A stretch of DNA of 5,549 bases from Microcaldota archaeon (lineage in GTDB: Archaea; Micrarchaeota; Micrarchaeia; Anstonellales; Bilamarchaeaceae). The stretch is taken from positions 1 through 5,549 of the forward strand of contig DAOVFD010000068.1 of assembly GCA_030668565.1 (NCBI GenBank), read 5' to 3'. The notes beneath the pieces are model-generated. The model was not told the origin of the DNA and searched no databases. It was given only the letters and a program-made list of their open reading frames with translations. Of this stretch, positions 1 through 5,142 are shown one piece after another. The stretch's first letter is position 1. The number at the start of each line of letters is the position of its first letter. The translations under genes and the position numbers were made by a program.

Positions 1-1394
1 TTTGCCTTTTTTGAGTCAGCACCTTCCTTAGCGAGCGTTTTGAGGCTGGCCCGCAGATATTTCAGGGTGACATCACCGTATCCGTCTTTCATGTCGTTGT
101 TTATGGCTTTCTTTCTGACAGCTTCAACATTGGAGATCTTGAGTGCCATCCCGAATTGTTCTTCTGAAATAGCATTATTCATAAGCAGGACCGAGGTAGC
201 AGCTGTTCCCAGAACATCTTTCTTCTCTTTTGCAAAGGTTTCAATATCATTGTAAAATTTCTTCTTCTGGCTTTCACTGGCTTCTTTCGTCTTTATCTTT
301 CCGAGATTACCCAAGAGTTCTCCTGCCTTATTGTTTGCTTTTTCCATCTTTGCTACAAGCGTCTTGACAACATAAGGAAACTTTTTCGCATAGTTTTTCA
401 ATTCCTTTTTGTATCCCATGAATACTTCAGGAGTTGCTTTAAGGTCTTTCTCTATTTCATTCAGCCGTTCAAGCATTTTGTCTTCTATATACCCATTAAC
501 TCCTTTTGCAAATTTCTTCAGTGTTTTTACTGCGGCATCTGCTTTGTATGCATCCAGATATTTCTTTGCATCTGTCAATGTTTTTTCCAGTTCCTTATTT
601 GTACCCAGCGAATCAGCGACCTTGAAATACTGGCTTTCCATTTTTGCATATGTATCCCAGAGTGAACGTACTGCTATTGCATTCCCGTACTGCTGCAGTC
701 CTTTCTGAAACATATTTTCTGCTTTTTCATCCCCGGCAAGGCCAAGCGTTATTGACTGTTCAACAGCAGCTCTTCCTTCCTTTCCCCTTATCCCTTTTTT
801 CAGTACCGTGTTTACATAGAAATCAAGATAGGAAAGCGCCTTGTCTGCCTGGTCTGTCTTTCCTTCAGCATACAGATTTTGGATTCCGTCAACAGCACCA
901 CTCACAAGATTCTTTGTGCTTTCTTTATACTTCGGGCTCTTCGCCTTTTTCTCAAAATAATCGAGCTTTTCCATTCTGGAGGAATTTGCGATATTGTTGT
1001 ATACTACCGACATCGTAAGATAAGCCTGTTTCCTGTCAGCATCGGTAAATTTTTCTTTCTTGCTGAATTCTTTTACATATGCTTCGAATTCAGGCGCCCA
1101 TTCTTTCCTGTATTTTTCTTCCAATTCATTTGTCTGTGTAAGCAGCTCACCCATCCCAAGCGCAAGTGAAGCATCATCAAAATTTTTCTCCTTAGCCAAT
1201 CCTCCTGCAACTCTTCCAAGCGCAGCAACCGTTTTGTTCTCGCTTTTTCGGAGTTCTATTGCCGCGAGATTGAACTGTTTAAGCGATGCACCCGCTTTCA
1301 GCTGGTCTACTCCATTATTTGCTTCCTGCACAGCAGTCTTCCCGGTTAGTTCTATTTTCGGGAGAAGACCTGCCTTTACTGTTGTTACCGGCAT
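1..1394 (-). CDS. Long helical protein with TPR-like hairpins, function unknown (3' end outside window)
   Basis: Reading the minus strand from an ATG at 1394, the frame is open without a stop to position 1, giving 464 residues of an incomplete protein (starts MPVTTVKAGLLPK). I do not recognise the family. The visible part is almost entirely amphipathic helix, rich in Lys, Ala and Glu, with no signal peptide, membrane segment or cysteine cluster. Several stretches have TPR-like spacing: residues about 56-87 (L-A-x-x-x-x-F-x-x-A), about 124-153 (ending KAKSP) and about 160-194 (Y-A-E-G-x-x-x-x-A). This suggests a helical-repeat scaffold or protein-interaction role in the cytoplasm, which is inference. 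It starts 6 nt after the stop of the 91-residue gene at 1401-1676, so the two are probably co-transcribed. No strong Shine-Dalgarno precedes the start, as expected for an internal operon gene that may use translational coupling. Base composition is similar to hppA and unlike the AT-rich genes on the right. Confidence 0.85.
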   Translation of the reverse strand, partial: MPVTTVKAGLLPKIELTGKTAVQEANNGVDQLKAGASLKQFNLAAIELRKSENKTVAALGRVAGGLAKEKNFDDASLALGMGELLTQTNELEEKYRKEWAPEFEAYVKEFSKKEKFTDADRKQAYLTMSVVYNNIANSSRMEKLDYFEKKAKSPKYKESTKNLVSGAVDGIQNLYAEGKTDQADKALSYLDFYVNTVLKKGIRGKEGRAAVEQSITLGLAGDEKAENMFQKGLQQYGNAIAVRSLWDTYAKMESQYFKVADSLGTNKELEKTLTDAKKYLDAYKADAAVKTLKKFAKGVNGYIEDKMLERLNEIEKDLKATPEVFMGYKKELKNYAKKFPYVVKTLVAKMEKANNKAGELLGNLGKIKTKEASESQKKKFYNDIETFAKEKKDVLGTAATSVLLMNNAISEEQFGMALKISNVEAVRKKAINNDMKDGYGDVTLKYLRASLKTLAKEGADSKKA

Positions 1395-1400
1395 ACTACA

Positions 1401-1676
1401 TCAACTTAATTGCGAGCAGAGGTCATAGAACACACCGAGCCGTTCTGCCATGTATTCGACATCACTGGTTTTCCTCCCATAGCGTTCTTTCCAGTATTCA
1501 AGCGCTTCTTTCCATTCCACGAGCCGTTCGATATCCGGAGGAACCTTCCTGCCTCTTAGTTTGGATGCATTCAGCTTTAGCGAAATATTTATTTTCCTGA
1601 GTGTTTTATTCACCTGTACGAGTGCTTCTTGGTCAAGCGCCATTACCCGGTCGTCGAGCTCTGCCATGTTTACCAT
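1401..1676 (-). CDS. Small helical protein of unknown function, first gene of a two-gene unit
   Basis: A 91-residue frame on the minus strand, starting with ATG at 1676 and ending with TGA at 1401-1403. I do not recognise it. It is predicted largely helical: residues 1-40 hold an acidic then basic amphipathic stretch, RGRKVPP at 41-47 looks like a turn, and residues 48-91 form one or two helices rich in aromatic residues (W55, Y61, W62, Y66, Y75, F83, Y84). There is no signal peptide, membrane span or zinc-binding pattern. A second in-frame ATG at 1667 would shorten it by three residues. The first ATG is preferred because a TATA-like element about 25-30 nt upstream would place transcription start almost on it, giving a leaderless mRNA. 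The stop lies 6 nt before the start of the long helical protein, so the two probably form an operon and may act together. That it is a real gene, not chance, rests on this spacing and on the promoter. Confidence 0.7.
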   Translation of the reverse strand: MVNMAELDDRVMALDQEALVQVNKTLRKINISLKLNASKLRGRKVPPDIERLVEWKEALEYWKERYGRKTSDVEYMAERLGVFYDLCSQLS

Positions 1677-1698
1677 CTCTATAATATTATCCTTCGAC

Positions 1699-1719
1699 TT
1701 ATTTTAAACGGTTTCCTTT
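1699..1719 (-). promoter_or_regulatory. Candidate archaeal promoter (BRE plus TATA) for the minus-strand pair
   Basis: On the minus strand the sequence reads GGAAACCG then TTTAAAATAA (TATA-like part at 1708-1699). The purine-rich run just upstream resembles a BRE. The expected start about 25 nt downstream is near 1678, practically at the ATG at 1676, which would make the transcript leaderless. The alternative is that this direction uses the near-symmetric AT-rich element at 1723-1734. Confidence 0.4.
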
Positions 1720-1722
1720 GCC

Positions 1723-1732
1723 TTTATAAATA
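1723..1732 (+). promoter_or_regulatory. TATA box of the hppA promoter
   Basis: TTTATAAATA is a near-consensus archaeal TATA box. The predicted transcription start about 25 nt downstream (near 1752-1756) leaves a leader of roughly 30 nt that contains the Shine-Dalgarno of hppA. No bacterial -35/-10 pair is needed. The element is nearly symmetric, so it could also be read by TBP in the other direction. Confidence 0.55.
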
Positions 1733-1768
1733 TTTAGTTTAAATTCACTAAGGTTTTCTATTTGATTG

Positions 1769-1776
1769 AGAGGTGA
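1769..1776 (+). promoter_or_regulatory. Shine-Dalgarno that fixes the hppA start
   Basis: AGAGGTGA matches the consensus GGAGGTGA at 7 of 8 positions and ends 7 nt before the ATG at 1784. This favours that ATG over the in-frame TTG at 1766, which would lie inside the ribosome-binding region. Confidence 0.8.
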
Positions 1777-1783
1777 AAAATAT

Positions 1784-3796
1784 ATGGCTTTACCAGATGC
1801 AACCATACTTGCATTAGGAGCCGGTGTGATAGCACTGCTCTACGCGGCTTATCTTGCCAGGAAGGTTATAAAAGCACCAAAAGGAACACCGAAGATGCAG
1901 GAAATCTCGGCTGCTATCCAAGAGGGCGCGAACGCATTCCTTATGAGGCAGTACATAACGCTGGTTCCTATAGTGGTGATATTGTTCGCAGCAATCTACT
2001 ACTTCGTTGGAATGAATACGGGAATTGCATTCGTTGTCGGTGTTATTTCCTCAGCTCTGGCCGGCTATATCGGAATGCAGACTTCCATAAGAGGAAATGT
2101 AAGAGTAGCCGAAGCCGCAAAGAAAGGCATTAGACAAGCCTTGACAATCGCTTTCAGCGGTGGTGCTGTAACAGGTATGGCCCTTGCAGGCCTTGGATTA
2201 ATCGGACTTGGAGGACTTTACATAATATTCGGTGACCTTGCCCCAATAATAGGTTATGGATTCGGAGCTTCGCTTATCTCGCTATTCGCCCGTGTTGGTG
2301 GAGGAATCTACACGAAGGCAGCAGATGTCGGGGCAGACCTTGTAGGAAAAATAGAAAAAGGAATTCCTGAGGATGACCCGAGAAATCCCGCAGTAATCGC
2401 AGACAACTTTGGAGACAATGTAGGTGATTGTGCAGGAATGGCTGCAGATGTATACGAAACTTTCGTTGATCCAGAAATTGCAGCAATGCTTCTCGGAGCT
2501 GCGATGGGTGTTGAAGCATACGTTACGATACCACTCGGAATCGCGGCGATAGGAGTAATAGGAAGCGTAATCGGTTCATTGTTCGTAAGACTTGGAAAAG
2601 GAAAGAGGATAATGAAGGCATTCTACAAGGGAATCGCTGCAACCGCTGTTGTAACATTAATCCTTACTTACCTTTACGTAACGAGCGGTGTTGCTGATGT
2701 TGCAGGCGAGAATGCCATAGCACCGATTAATCTGTTGCTCATAGTGCTGGTCGGTATCTTCGTTACTGCAGCAATGTTCCTGATAACAGAATATTACACA
2801 GCAACAGAACACAACCCGGTAAGGAAAACCGCACAGGCTGCAAAGACAGGAGCAGGAACGAATATTATTACAGGTCTTGCAGTTGGTATGGAAGCGACTT
2901 TACTTCCTGCGCTTGTAGTAGTTCTTGCAATAATAATTTCGTTCAAGCTTGGTGGTTTGTACGGAATCGCTTTGGCTGCAGCAGCAATGCTTTCATTTTC
3001 AGGAATAGTGATTGCAGTTGATTCATACGGTCCTATTACAGATAATGCGGGAGGAATAGCGGAAATGGCAGGACTTCCTTCAAGCGTCAGAAAAATAACA
3101 GATACGTTGGATGCTGTTGGGAATACGACTAAAGCGACTACAAAAGGATTTGCGATTGCGGGTGCTGCCTTAGGTGCTCTTGCTCTTTTCGTAGCATTTG
3201 CAGATGAAAGTGGATTGACAGAAATAAACCTGCTTAATCCTGCAGTTGTCGTAGGTGTTTTCATCGGTGCTTTGCTTCCGTTTATCTTCTCTTCATTACT
3301 GATGACTGCTGTAGGAAAGGCAGCATTCGAAATAGTTGAGGAAGTAAGAAGACAGTTCAGGGAAATCAAAGGACTTATGGAAGGAACGGCAAAGGCGGAT
3401 TATGCAAGATGTGTTGACATCAGCACAAAGACAGCATTGAGAGAGCTTGCACTTCCAGGAGTAATTGCAGTTGGTACCCCTCTGCTTGTAGGTTATCTCT
3501 TCGGTGCTGCCGCACTCGGAGGGCTTCTTGCAGGTGCAATATCAAGCGGTTTCCTGATGGCATTGATGATGTGCACTTCAGGTGCTGCCTGGGATAACGC
3601 AAAGAAGTACATTGAGGAAGGAAAGCTCGGCGGAAAGGGAAGCGATGCACACAAGGCTGCAGTAGTAGGTGATACTGTTGGTGACCCGTTGAAGGATACC
3701 GCAGGTCCCGCACTCAATGCCCTTATCAAGGTGCTGAACACGGTTTCCCTCGTCTTCGCAGGAGCTTTAATCGCAAACTCACTGGCATTAATCTAA
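1784..3796 (+). CDS. hppA: Membrane-bound proton-pumping inorganic pyrophosphatase, K+-independent type
   Basis: A complete 670-residue protein from ATG 1784 to TAA 3794-3796. Membrane pyrophosphatases hydrolyse PPi and use the energy to export cations; this one sits in the cell membrane and would conserve energy from biosynthetic PPi. About 16 hydrophobic segments are expected and the length is normal for the family. Conserved catalytic blocks are present: DVGADLVGKIE at 181-191, the EDDPRNPAVIADN...GDNVGDCAGMAAD stretch at 196-222, DSYGPITDNAGG at 413-424, DNAKKYIE at 604-611, and D621 to P642 containing GDTVGDPLKDTAGP. The substrate- and Mg-binding Asp and Lys residues lie in these blocks. 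The diagnostic site reads GNTTKATTKG (446-455), with K450 and T453. In this family Lys/Thr here marks K+-independent enzymes that pump H+, while K+-dependent ones carry Ala and Gly/Ala. It has its own promoter and terminator. Oddly, its last 11 codons recur 1281 bp downstream. Confidence 0.97.
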   Translation: MALPDATILALGAGVIALLYAAYLARKVIKAPKGTPKMQEISAAIQEGANAFLMRQYITLVPIVVILFAAIYYFVGMNTGIAFVVGVISSALAGYIGMQTSIRGNVRVAEAAKKGIRQALTIAFSGGAVTGMALAGLGLIGLGGLYIIFGDLAPIIGYGFGASLISLFARVGGGIYTKAADVGADLVGKIEKGIPEDDPRNPAVIADNFGDNVGDCAGMAADVYETFVDPEIAAMLLGAAMGVEAYVTIPLGIAAIGVIGSVIGSLFVRLGKGKRIMKAFYKGIAATAVVTLILTYLYVTSGVADVAGENAIAPINLLLIVLVGIFVTAAMFLITEYYTATEHNPVRKTAQAAKTGAGTNIITGLAVGMEATLLPALVVVLAIIISFKLGGLYGIALAAAAMLSFSGIVIAVDSYGPITDNAGGIAEMAGLPSSVRKITDTLDAVGNTTKATTKGFAIAGAALGALALFVAFADESGLTEINLLNPAVVVGVFIGALLPFIFSSLLMTAVGKAAFEIVEEVRRQFREIKGLMEGTAKADYARCVDISTKTALRELALPGVIAVGTPLLVGYLFGAAALGGLLAGAISSGFLMALMMCTSGAAWDNAKKYIEEGKLGGKGSDAHKAAVVGDTVGDPLKDTAGPALNALIKVLNTVSLVFAGALIANSLALI

Positions 3797-3857
3797 TTCA
3801 CGAAAGCGGCCCGATATATGGGACGATGAGTGAACCTTTTTCTTTTTTCTTTATTTT
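3762..3857 (+). repeat. Direct repeat copy 1: hppA 3' end, 3' UTR and terminator
   Basis: These 96 bp align without gaps to 5043-5138 with six mismatches (at 3769, 3772, 3781, 3808, 3809 and 3837), including perfect runs of 26 bp (3782-3807) and 27 bp (3810-3836). The copy covers the last hppA codons (ALIANSLALI, stop), the hairpin region and the T tract. The match stops at 3858, one base before the stop codon of the convergent HEPN-like gene. It is interpreted as the gene-side boundary of an inserted cassette. Confidence 0.95.
3797..3857 (+). terminator. hppA terminator: nested short hairpin plus T-rich tract
   Basis: Immediately after the hppA stop, TTCAC (3797-3801) can pair with GTGAA (3830-3834), enclosing an inner CCC (3810-3812)/GGG (3820-3822) hairpin with a 7-nt loop. 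A T-rich tract follows at 3837-3857 (T5-C-T6-C-T3-A-T4). Archaeal termination needs mainly the T tract, so the stems are suggestive only. The unit lies between convergent genes. It recurs nearly unchanged at 5078-5138, and the two adjacent base changes there (matching 3808-3809) fall outside both stems. Confidence 0.6.
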
Positions 3858-3858
3858 A

Positions 3859-4386
3859 TTACGTCATTTTGTCAATTAACTTCTCAATTCTCTCCACAAA
3901 CTTATAGGCATTTTCTCTGATTTCTTCTGCAATTCTTCTTGTCGTTTCTTTTGTAACGCTGTATTGTGCAATCTCCCTTCTATCTCTTGCAAGGTTCAAG
4001 TTGTCTATGTACCGCTTCTCCAATTGAGCTTTCTCAATCATCTTAAGATAATTTTCTTCCAATAACTGTTTCTTTACAAAGAAAGTTTCGAGAGCAAGAA
4101 CTGTTGCCGTATGGTTTTTACTTTTATAGCTTATTTTGGCAAGTGCTGCCGATGCTGCCATATACATTGCATAGTAAGCGCAGGCCGCGACCCATTCATT
4201 TGGGTCATAATCTTCTGGAACATTTAAGACGTCTCTTGCCTCTTTGTTGCTGTGAAGATCAAAAAGAATGCTCAGTGTAATAAGATTATTCTTTGCCTTT
4301 TCAATAAATCTCGGTACCAATCTCTGTATGAATGGCGTTTTTACCAGCAATCCTTCCTGAATAAACCAATCAATATTTTTCTTCAT
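3859..4386 (-). CDS. HEPN-like helical protein, probable toxin partner of a MNT-HEPN pair
   Basis: A 175-residue, all-helical protein read from ATG 4386 to TAA at 3859-3861. The central part resembles HEPN proteins of the UPF0332 kind: residues 66-99 carry W-x-x-x-C-A-Y-Y-A-M-Y-M-A-A-S-A-A-L followed by KSKNH, and residues 134-142 (RDRREIAQY) occupy the place of the usual R-x-x-A-D-Y block. HEPN partners in such pairs are usually RNases or otherwise toxic, held in check by the nucleotidyltransferase. There is no R-x4-6-H motif anywhere: the only histidines, H45 and H92, have no arginine 5-7 residues upstream. It could therefore use another active-site set, as UPF0332-like members seem to, or be inactive. 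Its start overlaps the stop of the upstream nucleotidyltransferase gene in ATGA, which indicates translational coupling. The gene is visibly AT-richer than hppA, consistent with acquisition. The family assignment rests on motif reading and context. Confidence 0.75.
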   Translation of the reverse strand: MKKNIDWFIQEGLLVKTPFIQRLVPRFIEKAKNNLITLSILFDLHSNKEARDVLNVPEDYDPNEWVAACAYYAMYMAASAALAKISYKSKNHTATVLALETFFVKKQLLEENYLKMIEKAQLEKRYIDNLNLARDRREIAQYSVTKETTRRIAEEIRENAYKFVERIEKLIDKMT

Positions 4387-4982
4387 TCGCTCAGCCCATA
4401 AACAAGATTGTAAAACGATTCCTGCCCCTTTATAATAATCCCAAATTCTATTAGTTCATCCCATAGCTCCGGATTTTCTGATTTTATATTCTTGAAATCT
4501 TTTTTACTTACGATAACCGGAGCTATTCTCAGGTTATACTTATGCCTTAAGGACAGGGCGATTTTTTCAGTACTTGAATTTCCATTAACGCACAGAATAT
4601 CAACATCACTTTTTTCTTTTGCTTCATCTCTTGAATAGCTTCCAAATAATATAACTAGTTCCAAATCTGTTCTGTTAACGAATTCTTCAACTGCTTTCCA
4701 GACAGAACTGTATTTTTCAATAAAATGGTTCTTTCTATTTATTGAGTAATAAGCAAAGGAAAGATGAACCGTGTCATCAAATTTCCTAATAGAATAAACA
4801 AGCGCCCTTCCCACCCTCTTTTTTGACAGAAATCCTTTCTCTTCCAGAGTTTTAAGGGTCGAATAAGCACGCTCATGAGAATAGCCCGAACGCGTTTCTA
4901 TCTCCTTTGTAGTTCTCTCTGTACCTTCCGGGAAGAAGGCAGATAGTATTTTTAATTCGGTTTCGTTAAGCATGTCAATCAT
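4383..4982 (-). CDS. Winged-helix protein with C-terminal minimal nucleotidyltransferase (MNT), probable antitoxin and autoregulator
   Basis: The frame ends with TGA at 4383-4385. Translated from ATG 4982 it has 199 residues; a TTG at 4997 (204 residues) and an ATG at 4973 (196) are alternatives. The numbering below uses the TTG frame. Residues 11-71 form a winged helix-turn-helix (ETELKILSAFF, then HERAYSTLKTLEEKGFLSKK and a basic wing RVGRALVYSI), suited to DNA binding. Residues 112-165 form a pol-beta-type nucleotidyltransferase core with GSYS at 119-122 and D131-V-D133, the G-S-x10-D-x-D pattern. The third carboxylate expected on a later strand is not evident (LRIAPVIVS at 156-164). MNT antitoxins neutralise HEPN partners, in studied cases by adenylylating a tyrosine, and the partner here is encoded downstream with a 4-nt overlap. 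The fused winged helix and the palindromes at the promoter suggest that the protein represses its own operon. ATG 4982 is chosen because the TTG lies inside the operator and no Shine-Dalgarno decides. Confidence 0.85.
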   Translation of the reverse strand: MIDMLNETELKILSAFFPEGTERTTKEIETRSGYSHERAYSTLKTLEEKGFLSKKRVGRALVYSIRKFDDTVHLSFAYYSINRKNHFIEKYSSVWKAVEEFVNRTDLELVILFGSYSRDEAKEKSDVDILCVNGNSSTEKIALSLRHKYNLRIAPVIVSKKDFKNIKSENPELWDELIEFGIIIKGQESFYNLVYGLSE

Positions 4983-4993
4983 CTGTTGGTTTT

Positions 4994-5021
4994 TCAACTA
5001 TATAGTTGATTAATCAACTAT
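4994..5021 (-). promoter_or_regulatory. Two overlapping perfect palindromes, probable operator of the MNT-HEPN operon
   Basis: TCAACTATATAGTTGA (4994-5009, 16 bp) is a perfect palindrome. A second perfect palindrome of 20 bp spans 5002-5021, with half-sites TAGTTGA and TCAACTA around a central TTAA. They share the middle TAGTTGA half-site, so three half-sites lie in a row, and the two symmetry centres are exactly 10 bp apart, about one helical turn. The block covers the promoter region just upstream of the winged-helix MNT gene, so the likely ligand is that protein, perhaps as two dimers side by side. Sequence symmetry is directly seen; the binder is inferred. Confidence 0.7.
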
Positions 5022-5026
5022 TAAAA
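5019..5026 (-). promoter_or_regulatory. Candidate TATA element of the MNT-HEPN operon
   Basis: On the minus strand TTTTAATA at 5026-5019 would put transcription start near 4997 and leave a leader of about 15 nt before ATG 4982. The alternative TATA is CTATATAG at 4998-5005, which would start transcription near 4976, close to ATG 4973. Either element overlaps or touches the palindromes, so a bound repressor would block TBP. Confidence 0.4.
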
Positions 5027-5042
5027 CCTATCGTTTAGGGAT

Positions 5043-5138
5043 GAGCTTTGATTGCAAACTCTCTGGCATTAATCTAATTCACGAAAGCAACCCGATATAT
5101 GGGACGATGAGTGAACCCTTTTCTTTTTTCTTTATTTT
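5043..5138 (+). repeat. Direct repeat copy 2: orphan hppA tail with 3' UTR and terminator
   Basis: The same 96 bp as 3762-3857 at an offset of 1281 bp, 90/96 identical. The in-frame codons 5045-5077 still spell ALIANSLALI and stop; the three changes here (TTA to TTG, ATC to ATT, TCA to TCT) are all synonymous. The codon just before is TGA and no hppA sequence precedes it, so this is a gene fragment that cannot be translated as hppA. The 3' part repeats the hairpin arms (5078-5082 with 5111-5115, 5091-5093 with 5101-5103) and the T tract (5119-5138), although no plus-strand gene now ends here. The T tract may still insulate the flanking minus-strand genes. Similarity ends five bases before the stop codon of the DUF234-type gene. 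Confidence 0.95.
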
Positions 5139-5142
5139 TCTC

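Noticed and set aside
40..1600. Several plus-strand open frames of about 100 residues on the left side
   Set aside because: They lie opposite the continuous minus-strand genes, have Ser/Phe/Leu-rich antisense composition and no ribosome-binding sites or family motifs.
1766..1783. TTG at 1766 as the hppA start
   Set aside because: The intervening bases are the Shine-Dalgarno for ATG 1784, and family N-termini fit the ATG start.
2274..3741. Minus-strand open frames inside hppA (2274-2519, 2794-3369, 3420-3713, 3493-3741)
   Set aside because: They are antisense shadows of a strongly conserved gene, with low-complexity composition and no promoter or start signals.
3797..3836. A C/D box RNA because of the ACGATGA sequence at 3823-3829
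   Set aside because: The C-box match is imperfect and no CUGA D box follows at a proper distance before the T tract.
4995..4997. TTG as the start of the winged-helix MNT protein
   Set aside because: It lies within the palindromic operator and has no Shine-Dalgarno. ATG 4982 or 4973 both precede the winged helix by a few residues. Not excluded, only less likely.
5027..5039. CCTA/TAGG inverted repeat next to repeat copy 2
   Set aside because: A 4-bp stem is expected by chance in such DNA. It may mark the junction but cannot be supported.
3858..5042. An insertion sequence or transposon carrying the MNT-HEPN genes
   Set aside because: There is no transposase, no terminal inverted repeats at the edges, and the flanking repeat is far too long and gene-derived to be a target-site duplication of a usual IS.
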